Made by a program: the position numbers and the translations under genes
Shown: one piece after another, positions 24,620 through 34,396 of the stretch
Layout: every line of letters starts with the position of its first letter
Position numbering within the stretch: the first letter of the stretch is position 1
From: an uncultured Dehalococcoidia bacterium
GTDB lineage: Bacteria; Chloroflexota; Dehalococcoidia; Lucifugimonadales; Lucifugimonadaceae
Assembly (NCBI GenBank): GCA_951812795.1
Contig: OX638325.1
Location: 1,636,277 to 1,700,276 of the forward strand
Reading direction: 5' to 3'
Length of the DNA stretch: 64,000 nt
Notes under the pieces: generated by a model
What the model saw: the letters and a program-made list of their open reading frames with translations, nothing else
What the model was told of the DNA's origin: nothing
Databases searched by the model: none

Positions 24620-26206
24620 TTACGCGATTTTACTTCCAATCTGCCTGACCGTCTCGTCGTCGGCCTCGTACGCCAACATGTACGGCTGCTTCAAGTCCTC
24701 ATAAATCTCCGGTACGATCCCCAAAAGATGCTCGCGGGCTTCCGCCGCCACGAATAGAGAACCGGTCACGACTATCAATCTAATTTCTGGGTTTTTACGC
24801 GCCAAGCGTCGTGCTTCGTCTAATGCTTCGCCAACGTGTTGGAGCGTCGTACTCTCCAATCCATGTGCGCGCGCCGTATCCGCCAACCGTGCTGCTGGCG
24901 ATGATTTGGGATGCCGAGACTGGGTCGCAATCGTGTAGGACGCCGATTCTGCCAGTTCCTTAGCCATCTCCTCGAATTCGTGACCTTCGGTGGCTCCCAT
25001 AATCAATACGTACGGTGCGCTCGGACCCGAATGCGATCCGACGGCGAGATCGTTGCCCACCGCACCGTTGACTCGCTCGTTGCCGTATCTGACTCCGATT
25101 CTGGAGATGGTGTCTCGTAAGGCTTTCAACGATGCGTTATTGTGGGCGCCATCCAAGATAACTGGCGGCCATCCTTCAACCTCCAACACCTCGGTTCGAC
25201 ACGGCCAATCTACATTTTCGATACCCCATATCGCCGTGTTGACATCGAATTCGTGCCCTTGCCGGTAGAGCACATTCAAGGTTGTCGCCGCCGTTCGTGC
25301 GTTGTCAATCTGATGCATCCCTAAAAGCGGACTTCGTATCTTTACGTCTATCAGACCCGGATCGGGAGGGATTCTCAGTGCGGATTCGGAAACCATGGCC
25401 TCTGGTGCCCGCCAACGCTTCAGCACGAACTCTTGGCGCAGATCACCACTCACTCGATCCTCATCGGCCGATGCCGCGGTCGTGGCGCAGGCACTCACCA
25501 GTTCCGAACCTACTTCATCCGCACGCCCCCGTATGACCCGCCAAACCGCGGCGTGGTTCTTCGCCACCACCGTGGGCCTGCCCGATTTGATAATCCCCGC
25601 CTTCTCTCGTGCGATCTGCGATACGGTGTCACCCAAAATCCGTACGTGATCGAGACTGATCGAAGTGATAACCGCCACCTCGGGAACAACGACGTTAGTT
25701 GAGTCCAATCTCCCGCCCAGCCCGGTCTCAATCACCGCGAAGTCGGCACCGATGCTGCGAAAATGCACAAACGCCATCGCCGTCAGCATCTCGAACACGC
25801 TCACCACGCCCAGGTCGCCCTGCTTTTCGATCGCCGCGGCCATGGGCCACAACTCGTCGACTAAGTCGGCGAACTCCGATTTCGATACATTCGACCCGTC
25901 GACCCGAATTCGCTCCGTAAAACTGTGCAGATGCGGCGACGTGAAGAGACCGGTTCGGAGTCCCGAGGCCGTCAACCCCGCCGCGATCATCGCGCACGTG
26001 CTCCCCTTTCCCTTCGAACCCGCGATATGAATCACCGGTGTCGCAAGGTGCGGGTCTCCCAGCATCTCCATCAACCGCTCAACCCGGCGCAAATGCCAGT
26101 CCGGCGGTTGATTGGCCCGCGACTTCCGCTCGAAATCAGCCAACGAGAGAAGCTGGTTAACAGCATCCATGTATCGCACAAGTTCCGGGGTCGATTTGGC
26201 GGTCAT
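24620..26206 (-). CDS. folC: Folylpolyglutamate/dihydrofolate synthase
   Basis: A 528-residue Mur-ligase-like enzyme. VIHIAGSKGKGSTCAMIAAGL is the FolC P-loop, SPHLHSFTERIRVDG is the second family signature, and ETGLGGRLDSTNVV with SLDHVRILGDTVSQIAREKAGI completes the ATPase core. The C-terminal ligand domain includes VILDGAHN. It adds glutamate to folates and, in bifunctional forms, makes dihydrofolate. It is about 80-100 residues longer than typical FolC, with extra segments near residues 240-280 and at the end. The start is ATG 26206. It is divergent from tldD. Confidence 0.94.
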   Translation of the reverse strand: MTAKSTPELVRYMDAVNQLLSLADFERKSRANQPPDWHLRRVERLMEMLGDPHLATPVIHIAGSKGKGSTCAMIAAGLTASGLRTGLFTSPHLHSFTERIRVDGSNVSKSEFADLVDELWPMAAAIEKQGDLGVVSVFEMLTAMAFVHFRSIGADFAVIETGLGGRLDSTNVVVPEVAVITSISLDHVRILGDTVSQIAREKAGIIKSGRPTVVAKNHAAVWRVIRGRADEVGSELVSACATTAASADEDRVSGDLRQEFVLKRWRAPEAMVSESALRIPPDPGLIDVKIRSPLLGMHQIDNARTAATTLNVLYRQGHEFDVNTAIWGIENVDWPCRTEVLEVEGWPPVILDGAHNNASLKALRDTISRIGVRYGNERVNGAVGNDLAVGSHSGPSAPYVLIMGATEGHEFEEMAKELAESASYTIATQSRHPKSSPAARLADTARAHGLESTTLQHVGEALDEARRLARKNPEIRLIVVTGSLFVAAEAREHLLGIVPEIYEDLKQPYMLAYEADDETVRQIGSKIA

Positions 26207-26321
26207 GAAGGTAAGGGTAACGTTTGGCCGCCGATGCGCGATTGATACGATGAAGATATCTGCACATGGAAACCAATCGATGGTCCCCAACCGAGACCAT
26301 CCTCGACACATTCGCAAATAT

Positions 26322-27698
26322 ATGAGTTACCAAGCCCAAATTGAAGATGCATTAGCCGGCAACAACGCCGATTACAGCGAAATTCGCATTGAGGAGTCCG
26401 ATTCGACACGCCTCACCTATCGCGGCCGCTCCCTTGACGACGTCAACATGACGAGCGGAAAGGGCGGCGCGGTCCGGGTGTGTGTCAGTGGATCGTGGGG
26501 CTTCGCCAGCTTCAACGAACTCTCCGACCTCAAATCTCGAGTCCGGGATGCCGTAGACCAAGCGCGTAGCCTAGCGTCCGGCAACAAAGACGAATCGACG
26601 ATGCTCGCGGAGGTTGAACCGCATGTCGATATCGTCGATCCCGTCATCGTCAAAGATCCCCGCGAGATCACCCTCAAAGAAAAGACCAAGCTAGCCGACC
26701 ACTACAACGAGATCGTCTGGAACCAACCCGGCATCGTCAGCTCAGACATCATCTACGGCGACAGCTCCCAGAAAATCGCGTTTGGCAACTCCGACGGGAC
26801 CTATGTCGAGCAGGAACGCGTCCACGTCATCAGCCGAATTTCAGCCCAAGCAAGAGACGGTTCAGACGTCCAACAGGCGGGTTTCAGCATCGGAGCGCTC
26901 GGCGACTACGGCGTTTTCGAAGGTCTTGACGACGATGTCGCAGAAGCCGCCAAACGGGCCGTTGATCTCCTCGACGCCAAACCTCTCACGGGCGGTCAAC
27001 GCACGGTAATCCTTGACCCCGTTCTCGCCGGCGTCTTCGTCCACGAGGCGTTCGGGCACTTATCTGAAGCCGACAACGTCTACGAAAACGACAAACTAAA
27101 AGAGTTGATGTACTTGGGACGGAAGTTCGGCGGAGCCCATCTCAACTTCACCGACGGCGCCGGTCAACCCGGCATGCGCGGCAGCTACAAATACGACGAT
27201 GAAGGTACGTCGGCATCCTTGACCCCGCTTGTCCGCGACGGCGTGTTGGTCGGGCGACTGCACTCCCGAGAGACCGCGGCCAAGACCGGCGAAGCTCCGA
27301 CCGGCAATGCCCGCGCCATCAACTACCGATTCCCGCCGATCGTACGTATGACCAACACCTTCATTGAAAACGGCGAAGCAACATTCGACGACCTCCTTGA
27401 GGGCGTCGAAGATGGGGTATACGTCAAGAACTGGTATGGCGGCATGACCCAGCATGAGATGTTCACCTTTTCGTCTGGCGAGGCCTACATGATCCGTAAT
27501 GGCGAGGTCCAAGAGGCCGTACGACCAGTCATGCTCTCCGGCAACCTATTCGAAACCCTCGAAAACGTCGATGCGGTTGCGAACGATCGCGGCTTCAACC
27601 AGGGCGGAGGTTGCGGAAAAGGTGGCCAGATGCCGCTCCCCGTGGGCACCGGCAGTCCGCACATCCGAATTCGTAACTGCCTAATCTCCGGAGCATGA
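26322..27698 (+). CDS. tldD: TldD metalloprotease
   Basis: A 458-residue member of the TldD/TldE family. The zinc-binding HExxxH is present as VFVHEAFGHLSEAD, with the downstream GTSASLTPLVRDGVLVG and YGGMTQHEMFTFSSGEAYMI segments characteristic of TldD. With TldE it forms a heterodimeric protease that cuts unfolded peptides and matures ribosomally made peptides such as microcin B17. The TldE gene follows 60 bases later. ATG 26322 fits the family's start; the upstream frame overlaps folC antisense and is not used. Confidence 0.95.
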   Translation: MSYQAQIEDALAGNNADYSEIRIEESDSTRLTYRGRSLDDVNMTSGKGGAVRVCVSGSWGFASFNELSDLKSRVRDAVDQARSLASGNKDESTMLAEVEPHVDIVDPVIVKDPREITLKEKTKLADHYNEIVWNQPGIVSSDIIYGDSSQKIAFGNSDGTYVEQERVHVISRISAQARDGSDVQQAGFSIGALGDYGVFEGLDDDVAEAAKRAVDLLDAKPLTGGQRTVILDPVLAGVFVHEAFGHLSEADNVYENDKLKELMYLGRKFGGAHLNFTDGAGQPGMRGSYKYDDEGTSASLTPLVRDGVLVGRLHSRETAAKTGEAPTGNARAINYRFPPIVRMTNTFIENGEATFDDLLEGVEDGVYVKNWYGGMTQHEMFTFSSGEAYMIRNGEVQEAVRPVMLSGNLFETLENVDAVANDRGFNQGGGCGKGGQMPLPVGTGSPHIRIRNCLISGA

Positions 27699-27758
27699 CG
27701 CGGTACATATCCCCAATCACGACGCTATCCCTATTCAGTTCTCCCAGGAGTCCATCGC

Positions 27759-29087
27759 TTGACCAACCACTACGAACGCCTACTCGACCTAGCCTCAGCC
27801 GCCCACGGAAACGTTGAGGTATTCGGTGTCGAATCCTCGCGTCGACACGTCGAGTTCGAGGCGAACCGACCCAAAAACATCGGGCAAAGGCAGTCGTCAG
27901 GAATCGCGCTCCGCATTATCAACAAAGACGGTCGCATTGGCTTCTCTTCGACGTCCGACGCCGAAAAGATCGACGAACTAGTCGATCGCACCGGGGCGCT
28001 AGCCGATTACGGGGCAGAAGCGAAGTTCCAATTCCCGAAGAAATCAGACTACCCCGAAGTCGACTCGGTCGACGACTCGGCCGCTGCAGTGACCGACGAC
28101 GAGATGCTCGATTTCGGTCGTTCCGCCATTGACGCCATACTCTCCGAATTTCCCGAAGCGTTGTGCTCGGCGGACTTCAGCAAGGGCGATGGTAAACAGC
28201 GGCTCATCAACTCCAACGGCGTCGACGCTCAACATCACCACACTACTTGCAGCTTCTACGTCGGGGTCGAACTCATCCGCGGCACCGACATGCTCAGCGT
28301 ATGGGACGGAACCGTCTCAACCAGCCCCGTCAATGAAACCAACGTCGACACTATCGTAGGAAGGCTCCTAACCAAACTGCGAAACTCCCAGAACATTGTC
28401 GACGCACCGAGCGGCAAAGACCTACCGGTTCTCTTCTCTCCGGTTGGTTTTAACGGGACGTTCTTACCGCCGCTCCTCTCGGGATTCAACGGGAAAAACG
28501 TCGCCACCGGCTCCTCTCCGCTCATCGATCGTTGGGGCGAAAAGATGCTCGACGAGCGGATAACCATCACCGACAACCCGCTTCAACCGATGACTCCGGT
28601 AACCCGACCGATGGACGACGAAGGCATTCCGTCTCGTCGCCTCGACCTCGTGCGAAACGGTTCCATCGGCGAACCCTTCCTCGACCTGCAAACCGCTGGC
28701 GAGATCGGCCAGGTATCCACCGGCTGCGGAATGCGCGGCGTAACTACGACACCCTCGCCCAGCCTTTCCTTCATCATGATGGACGGCGGCGATGTGCCTA
28801 ACGGTGCAATGTTCGATGGGATCGAGCAGGGCATTCTCGTTGAGCAGCTTCTCGGAGCCGGGCAGGGCAACGAACTCGGCGGCGATTTCCGAGCCAACCT
28901 TTCCCTCGGCTTCCTCATTGAAAACGGCGAGATCGTCGGACGAGTCAAAGACACCATGATCTCCGGCAACGTATATGAAGCATTGAATCAAGTAGAGGCG
29001 ATCAGCCAGAGGCCGGAACTCGTTTGGGGCACGCGAAAACTACCTTGGGTCCGCACGCGCGGTGTTGAAGTAGCCACTTCTTCGTAG
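27759..29087 (+). CDS. tldE: TldE/PmbA protease subunit
   Basis: A 442-residue partner of TldD. It has the TldE-type fold (GIALRIINKDGRIGFSST, VLFSPVGFNGTFLPPLL, GEIVGRVKDTMISGNVYEAL) but lacks HExxxH, as in all TldE proteins. The start is TTG 27759, supported by CAGGAG eight bases before it. The HEAT-repeat gene begins 16 bases after the stop, and the run tldD-tldE-HEAT-rpe is probably one operon. Confidence 0.94.
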   Translation: MTNHYERLLDLASAAHGNVEVFGVESSRRHVEFEANRPKNIGQRQSSGIALRIINKDGRIGFSSTSDAEKIDELVDRTGALADYGAEAKFQFPKKSDYPEVDSVDDSAAAVTDDEMLDFGRSAIDAILSEFPEALCSADFSKGDGKQRLINSNGVDAQHHHTTCSFYVGVELIRGTDMLSVWDGTVSTSPVNETNVDTIVGRLLTKLRNSQNIVDAPSGKDLPVLFSPVGFNGTFLPPLLSGFNGKNVATGSSPLIDRWGEKMLDERITITDNPLQPMTPVTRPMDDEGIPSRRLDLVRNGSIGEPFLDLQTAGEIGQVSTGCGMRGVTTTPSPSLSFIMMDGGDVPNGAMFDGIEQGILVEQLLGAGQGNELGGDFRANLSLGFLIENGEIVGRVKDTMISGNVYEALNQVEAISQRPELVWGTRKLPWVRTRGVEVATSS

Positions 29088-29103
29088 CCCGACACATCCG
29101 CAA

Positions 29104-30225
29104 ATGACCACCGATAACCAACCATCGTCCGAAAGCGGAGCCTCAGAGGTGCTCCGAGAACTTTCCGGTGTCGACGATGTGCAAGCGCGCTCGGTCGTCA
29201 ATATGTGGCGGGAGTGGCAGATCACGGAGGTCCTCGACACCATAACGGAACTTCAACGCGCCGCTGAGACCGATCGGTCGCTTGAATTCGATTCCCTGTT
29301 CCGCGCCGCAACTTCGTTTCCGGCGCCGGAAGTCCGGTTGGAGAGCGTACGCGCCCTCTCCGAAGGTGGGAGCTTCAAAATCGCGCAATCCCTCATCGCC
29401 GTGCTCGAAAGAGATGAAGTATCAGAAATCCGCGCCGCCGCCGCGCAATCCCTTCACGGATTCTCCGATCCGGCCCAGTCGCGCAATGTCTCAAAAAGCG
29501 CCATAGCCCGTATCTCGAACTCACTGCGCAACGCCATACACGTTGATGAGCCCATGGTTCGAGGCAAATCACTCATAGCCCTCGCGGCTCTGCACGACGA
29601 TGAGGCCGCTGCTCTTATTGATACGATGTTCGATGAAGCCATCGGCGACGGTCAGTTTATGGCCGATGTGCTAACGGCAATGGGCGAAACCAACGACCGG
29701 TCGTGGCTCCCGACCATCGAAGACGCCTTCTTTAGCAACGATGCCACGGTCCGTATCGCCGCCGTTCTCGCCTATGGCAAGATCGTGAGCGACGACGACG
29801 TGGAAAGCCTCTCTGAACCCTTCGACGACCACGTCTTAGAGGTCCAGATAGCAACTGTCAAAGCCCTGCAAAACATCGGAAGCGGGCGGGCCCGCGAGAT
29901 GCTTAAACTTGCGGCGGAAGACAGCACCGAACCGGCAGTCCAAGAGACCGCTCAGGCGGCACTTGATTTCCTAAAGGCTGAAGACGACCTGGTCTACGCC
30001 ATCTCGCCAACCATGGTCGAACGCGGGCTCTTCGGCGTCCCGACGGCAGGACAAACGCCGACACGCGACATGTCTCGATACGATGCACCCACCGAGGAAG
30101 GGTGGGCAAACGTCGATCCCGAAGGCGAAGAACGCGACGCGGCTGAGGTCCCGGACGACATCGGCGAAGACTACGAAGACTACCTCGAATCCGACGAGTT
30201 CTTCAGAGACTCCAACACCAACTGA
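29104..30225 (+). CDS. HEAT-repeat protein
   Basis: A 373-residue all-helical repeat protein. At least five HEAT-like units are visible between about residues 60 and 285 (for example APEVRLESVRALSEG, VSEIRAAAAQSLHGF, MVRGKSLIALAALHD, DATVRIAAVLAYGKI, VLEVQIATVKALQNIG). The last 80 residues are acidic and disordered, ending in a Glu/Asp-rich run. Such proteins act as scaffolds or adaptors. The target is unknown. It lies between tldE and rpe in a tight same-strand run. Confidence 0.88.
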   Translation: MTTDNQPSSESGASEVLRELSGVDDVQARSVVNMWREWQITEVLDTITELQRAAETDRSLEFDSLFRAATSFPAPEVRLESVRALSEGGSFKIAQSLIAVLERDEVSEIRAAAAQSLHGFSDPAQSRNVSKSAIARISNSLRNAIHVDEPMVRGKSLIALAALHDDEAAALIDTMFDEAIGDGQFMADVLTAMGETNDRSWLPTIEDAFFSNDATVRIAAVLAYGKIVSDDDVESLSEPFDDHVLEVQIATVKALQNIGSGRAREMLKLAAEDSTEPAVQETAQAALDFLKAEDDLVYAISPTMVERGLFGVPTAGQTPTRDMSRYDAPTEEGWANVDPEGEERDAAEVPDDIGEDYEDYLESDEFFRDSNTN

Positions 30226-30262
30226 TCGACGACCCCTCCAGATCGCACGAGTTTCGATACCG

Positions 30263-30949
30263 ATGGTTCCGGCGCCAAAAATCTCAGCATCCCTGCTCTC
30301 AGCTGATTTCGGTTACTTGGCCGACTCCATCGGAGCAGCTGAAGAAGCCGGCGTCGACGAGTTCCACTTCGACGTGATGGACGGACACTTCGTCCCCAAC
30401 CTGACGTTCGGACCTCCGATCCTCGAAGCGGTGAAGCGTCACGCAACACTCCCGATCGACGTTCACATGATGGACCGCTCACCCGAGCATCTCATCCAGC
30501 CGTTGGCGGAAGCGGGCGGCGATATCATCACCGTTCATATCGAGGGTGTAGCCGACGTGGATCAAACCATCGATGTCATACTCGAAGCTGGTGCTGCCCC
30601 CGCCGTCGCTATCCGTCCACGGACGCCCGTGTCATCGCTCTGGTCGGTTGCCGACCGTATCAGGCGGGTTTTGGTGATGACCGTCGAACCCGGGCTTGGA
30701 GGTCAGGACTTCCTCCCGGACACGCTTCCAAAGATCAGCGAGGCGCTCACAATGATGCAGACCGCCCATCCCGACAACCAGATCGAAATCGCGGTAGACG
30801 GCGGCATCAAGTCCCAAACCATCGGCCCCACGCTCGAAGCTGGGGCAACAACCTTCATCTCCGGCTCCGGGATTTTTTCGAATCCCGAAGGCGTTCAGAA
30901 AGGCGTAGCCGATCTCCGCGAAAAGCTCGCAGGCGCCAATCGGGAATAG
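30263..30949 (+). CDS. rpe: Ribulose-phosphate 3-epimerase
   Basis: A 228-residue TIM barrel. Conserved pieces are ISASLLSADF, EFHFDVMDGHFVPNLTFGP with metal-binding His and Asp, IDVHMMDRSPE, LVMTVEPGLGGQDF and IAVDGGIK. It interconverts ribulose 5-phosphate and xylulose 5-phosphate in the pentose-phosphate or Calvin pathway. ATG 30263 gives the canonical start. The frame extends upstream into the HEAT gene in another register, which is a shadow. The length is normal. Confidence 0.96.
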   Translation: MVPAPKISASLLSADFGYLADSIGAAEEAGVDEFHFDVMDGHFVPNLTFGPPILEAVKRHATLPIDVHMMDRSPEHLIQPLAEAGGDIITVHIEGVADVDQTIDVILEAGAAPAVAIRPRTPVSSLWSVADRIRRVLVMTVEPGLGGQDFLPDTLPKISEALTMMQTAHPDNQIEIAVDGGIKSQTIGPTLEAGATTFISGSGIFSNPEGVQKGVADLREKLAGANRE

Positions 30950-30984
30950 CCCTCGCAACCACCCGCGAAGTAGACTCTACCGAC

Positions 30985-31344
30985 ATGACCACCGCGCAAG
31001 ATTATCGTGCCATTTCAGCCGACCTATTCGAGCAGGCCAACATCGAACTCGAAGCCGGCGACCTCATCCAGGCTTCCGAAAAGTTCTGGGGCGCCGCCGC
31101 GCACTCCCTAAAGTCAATCGCAGAAGACCGCGGCTGGGAACACAAATCTCACGCCCACTTCTACCGCATCATCCGAAATCTTGCCAACGAAACTGATGAC
31201 AAGCAGCTCATCTACCTCTTCAGCGCCGCCGACTCCCTCCACTCCAACTTCTACGAAAACTGGATGCAAGAAGACGAAATCCGACACTTCTCCACCCAAG
31301 TCTCCCAACTTATTGCCCGCCTCGCCAACATCAACGCCGCTTAA
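30985..31344 (+). CDS. PaREP1/HEPN-like small helical protein
   Basis: A 119-residue helical protein. ASEKFWGAAAHSLKSIAEDR followed by GWEHKSHAHFYRIIRNL is the pattern of the PaREP1/HEPN-like family, small four-helix proteins common in archaea and Chloroflexota. A classical HEPN RNase motif (Rx4-6H) is not obvious, so RNase activity is not claimed. It follows rpe by 35 bases on the same strand. The spacer after it holds a short GCGCAGGCGGGAAT repeat unit near 31453. Confidence 0.65.
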   Translation: MTTAQDYRAISADLFEQANIELEAGDLIQASEKFWGAAAHSLKSIAEDRGWEHKSHAHFYRIIRNLANETDDKQLIYLFSAADSLHSNFYENWMQEDEIRHFSTQVSQLIARLANINAA

Positions 31345-31479
31345 TATCTCACCCTGCCTTCCCACTACTTCAGGAGGGGCTAGAGGGAGGATCGTTGCCA
31401 GGCGCAGGGGGTTCATACACCCCTCACAGGTTCTATTAGCATCTTCCCCGTCATACCCGCGCAGGCGGGAATCCAAGCG

Positions 31480-32472
31480 TCAATCAAACTTCCTCAAGAC
31501 AGTACTTAAACGCTGGTCGATCTTTTTGAGTTCGAACAAGCATTTGTCTAGTTGCTCAGGCTGCATTGCCTCTAGATCGTTCAGCATTTTGCGTTCATTT
31601 ATTACTCTCCTAAATCGTTTGAATTGAGTGAGCAATTCATTGTCGACTCCTCGATCGACCGCGCTTAATACCGCCCGATCAAGAGTGTTAGTTTCAGACA
31701 AGAATATCCTGATACTCCGGTCACCACCTCTGGCTACTTTGGCGACCTTGTCGCGCACTTCGATTGCCAACGAGATTTCTCCGGATTTCACAGCACCGAC
31801 GAATCTTTCATCAAACTTCGGATGATCAGATCTCGCTTTCTTGATTGGCCGAGATTTCAGATATTCTTCGTAATAACTCCACCGGTCGACATTGTTATCT
31901 TTGTGTTCAACCATGAAACGGTAAACCGCGATCAAATTGCGAACTTTCACTCGAGTCAATCCCAACTCGCTCGCAACAGCAGTTTCAGATGACTTCTGGT
32001 TTTCAACCCGACGGTACAGATAACCCGCTTGCTCATACGGTTGCCAATCCTGGCGTCCGATAATGTGATACTGACCCAACAAAGCAAACACCAAGTTATC
32101 TGAGATGTCAGCTGGCAACAACATAACCTTCACAGTTCCCCACTTGATTGGATTTGGCTTAGCCAACAATCTGTAGGCTGCAAGCCTGCTGTTGCCTTCA
32201 AGAACCATTAGGTCGCCATCCCGGACAATCAAAGGATCGGTCAGGCCACCTGTCGCTCGGATCGATTGAACTAACTGTTTGACGTGGTCCAGTTTTGTCA
32301 ATCGTGCTTCAATTTCCGATTGGGGAGGAATAACTTCATCAGCGCGAATTATTGAATAAATGCGCGGATTTTCAGGAAAAAATCGCAGATCCTGTTGCGG
32401 CATAGTGCCTCGAACTACTTGAACTTCTTGGCCGCCTATAGTCAGCGTATCTTGTATCCATTTCGATGTCAT
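31480..32472 (-). CDS. ParB/Srx-fold protein (cassette gene 5)
   Basis: A 330-residue protein with a ParB N-terminal (ParB/sulfiredoxin) fold. DLRFFPENPRIYS (Asn-Pro-Arg at 35-37), GGLTDPLIVR (75-84) and the EGNSRLAAYR box (92-101) are the three hallmark motifs. A helical domain follows with an HTH-like stretch (TAVASELGLTRVKVRNLIAVY). ParB folds can be CTP-binding DNA clamps, DNA nucleases or small-molecule kinases, and the sequence does not decide which. No ParA is adjacent, so plasmid partition is unlikely. Its ATG overlaps the stop of the SNF2 gene as ATGA. It is last in the cassette. Confidence 0.82.
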   Translation of the reverse strand: MTSKWIQDTLTIGGQEVQVVRGTMPQQDLRFFPENPRIYSIIRADEVIPPQSEIEARLTKLDHVKQLVQSIRATGGLTDPLIVRDGDLMVLEGNSRLAAYRLLAKPNPIKWGTVKVMLLPADISDNLVFALLGQYHIIGRQDWQPYEQAGYLYRRVENQKSSETAVASELGLTRVKVRNLIAVYRFMVEHKDNNVDRWSYYEEYLKSRPIKKARSDHPKFDERFVGAVKSGEISLAIEVRDKVAKVARGGDRSIRIFLSETNTLDRAVLSAVDRGVDNELLTQFKRFRRVINERKMLNDLEAMQPEQLDKCLFELKKIDQRLSTVLRKFD

Positions 32473-33971
32473 CTTGGCTTTGTTCCCCAGTCGCGCGTTT
32501 CCATGCCTAGTGCTCGTTTAAGTAAATCGCCGAAGTCATAAGACATCTCGGTATCGAACTCGGACGACGAGATGTCTCCTTGCACACGCATAGCGGCTGT
32601 CTGTTTTGCGCCCAATAGCGCATCTATCCATTCATCGATAGAATCTCTCATTTGGAGGATGTATATGTAACACGTTTTGGTCTGCGAAATTCTATGGATG
32701 CGATCTTGAGATTGCAGATAATCATCAAGACTGAAATTCCGGTCGTAGTAGATCGCGTGATTTGCGACGGTCAATGTCAAGCCCTCTTTTGCGGCTCCGG
32801 GAGTGGCGATCAAAAATTCGCGAGAATCTTCTTCCAAAAACCTTCGAACAGACAGATTACGAGACTCGATATTCATTTCACCGTGAATCCGAACAGGGTT
32901 ATACATTTTCAGCACATCGGCTAGCCAATCAACATTTGCAATAAAAGATGTCCAAATGATCGCTTTCTCGCGGTTCCGATGGATCGAATCTACGACATCC
33001 ATCAATTCAGCTATTTTGCCTGGTTCAGTCGCATATTGCTGATCCACCATCTTTGGATTTGAAGCCACTTGCACTAAGCGAGTCAACCTCTTCAGGATGG
33101 GTTCTGCGTCGTCTAGAGTCAACGCTCCATCTCGTACGACTACGGTTTGCAGACCATCTCGAACTTCTCGATACAAGTCCAATTGTCTCGCTTCCCAGTC
33201 CGTCTCGATTGACAAGTACTCTTTGGTAGGGAGGATGATGACCCCGCTATCCTTGGTCTCTCTAACTACAAATTCAGATATTCGCGATTGGATCCATTCC
33301 AAGCCGTCTCGTAGTGCGACTTGACGTGATCGATTCCCGGCAAGCTTGTTAGTCAAATCGATATCTCGTTTGAACTCCTCGTAATCCTCGCCTAACGCAG
33401 CACCGCCGTCCAAGAATGCGATTTGCGACCAAATGTCGTGTGGACGATTTGCGACCGGCGTACCAGTCATGATGATTCGGCGCGCGAAACCCGATCTTAG
33501 CTCAAGAAACACTTTGGTCAAAGCAGCTAACGGATTCTTGATTTTTGTCGATTCATCAAGCACCACCGCTACACTTCGCGTTCGGAGAAACAATCCGAAC
33601 CGATCCTTTTCACTACGAACTGCCTCGTAGTGAGTTAACATCAAACGACTAGGCCCATTAAACACATAAAAATTCGCACCGCGGTTACTGCCGATCACAA
33701 CCGGTTTGAGAAACGTGTGGAACTGGATCTCACGTTGCCAATTTTCGATCAAATGTTTCTTTGTTACCACTAATACGGTGTCGATACTGCAATGTCCCAA
33801 CCAATACGTGATCAAATCTGCCGCAATCTTGGTCTTGCCAAGGCCTTGCTCATGGAATACTGCGGCATATTCTAAGTCGCGAATCGCGTTAAAGGCTTCG
33901 AGTTGGTACGAAAACGCGTCATGTTTCGGCTTCAATAGAACGTTATCGCGCGGCCCTATGCGTCGTAACAT
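32469..33971 (-). CDS. SNF2-family DNA-dependent ATPase (cassette gene 4)
   Basis: A 500-residue superfamily-2 translocase with no accessory domains. Q-like SYQLEAFNAI is followed by Walker A EQGLGKTKIA (41-50), motif II VLDEST (DEST at 139-142), motif III MTGTP (168-172), and the C-terminal RecA lobe with AIIWTSF, IHGEMN and FLIATPGAAKEGLTLT, ending QSQDRIHRISQ with arginine fingers. SNF2 proteins move along DNA and remodel bound proteins, and occur in defence systems such as DISARM and Dpd. About 80 residues follow the last motif. It starts 9 bases after the PD-(D/E)XK gene and overlaps the next by 4. Confidence 0.92.
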   Translation of the reverse strand: MLRRIGPRDNVLLKPKHDAFSYQLEAFNAIRDLEYAAVFHEQGLGKTKIAADLITYWLGHCSIDTVLVVTKKHLIENWQREIQFHTFLKPVVIGSNRGANFYVFNGPSRLMLTHYEAVRSEKDRFGLFLRTRSVAVVLDESTKIKNPLAALTKVFLELRSGFARRIIMTGTPVANRPHDIWSQIAFLDGGAALGEDYEEFKRDIDLTNKLAGNRSRQVALRDGLEWIQSRISEFVVRETKDSGVIILPTKEYLSIETDWEARQLDLYREVRDGLQTVVVRDGALTLDDAEPILKRLTRLVQVASNPKMVDQQYATEPGKIAELMDVVDSIHRNREKAIIWTSFIANVDWLADVLKMYNPVRIHGEMNIESRNLSVRRFLEEDSREFLIATPGAAKEGLTLTVANHAIYYDRNFSLDDYLQSQDRIHRISQTKTCYIYILQMRDSIDEWIDALLGAKQTAAMRVQGDISSSEFDTEMSYDFGDLLKRALGMETRDWGTKPR

Positions 33972-33980
33972 AGCATTCCC

Positions 33981-34391
33981 TCAGACCGGTAGCTGTTCTA
34001 GTACGATCGTTGTTACTAATTTCATGTCGTGTCGCTTTTTTAACATGTGAACCAAAGACTCAGCATTTCGTTGAAAGACCCACGGAACGGCCAAAACGAA
34101 GATCGAATCTGGAAATCTGTCACAATAGCTCATAAACGACGTTAACTGAGCTAGAGTATGCAAGTTTTCGAAATCTTGGATGCTTTTTGCTTCACCCAAA
34201 ATCACTGCCGTACTGCCTAGTTGATTTGCAAACAAGTCCGGCCTGAATCCACCTATGTCTGGTGTTCGTCCTGAATGGCGCGAAACTGCACTGTCAACCA
34301 ATAGCCGTGACGTGTCACCATTGAAATACGCGTTGCGAACAAATTCGATCATAGCCTTGACCAGTCGTTTGTGTTGGTAGGTTTCGGGCAT
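33981..34391 (-). CDS. PD-(D/E)XK nuclease-like protein (cassette gene 3)
   Basis: A 136-residue protein with the core of a restriction-type nuclease. GFRPDLFA supplies Asp52 and AVILGEAKS supplies Glu67-x-Lys69, followed by the helix DFENLHTLAQLTSFMSYC and a strand FVLAVPW. This spacing matches PD-(D/E)XK enzymes, which cut DNA with Mg. It is small, essentially only the catalytic fold, so specificity may come from a partner such as the SNF2 ATPase next door. The start ATG 34391 lies 5 bases after the upstream ParB-like gene. Confidence 0.75.
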   Translation of the reverse strand: MPETYQHKRLVKAMIEFVRNAYFNGDTSRLLVDSAVSRHSGRTPDIGGFRPDLFANQLGSTAVILGEAKSIQDFENLHTLAQLTSFMSYCDRFPDSIFVLAVPWVFQRNAESLVHMLKKRHDMKLVTTIVLEQLPV

Positions 34392-34396
34392 GTCGG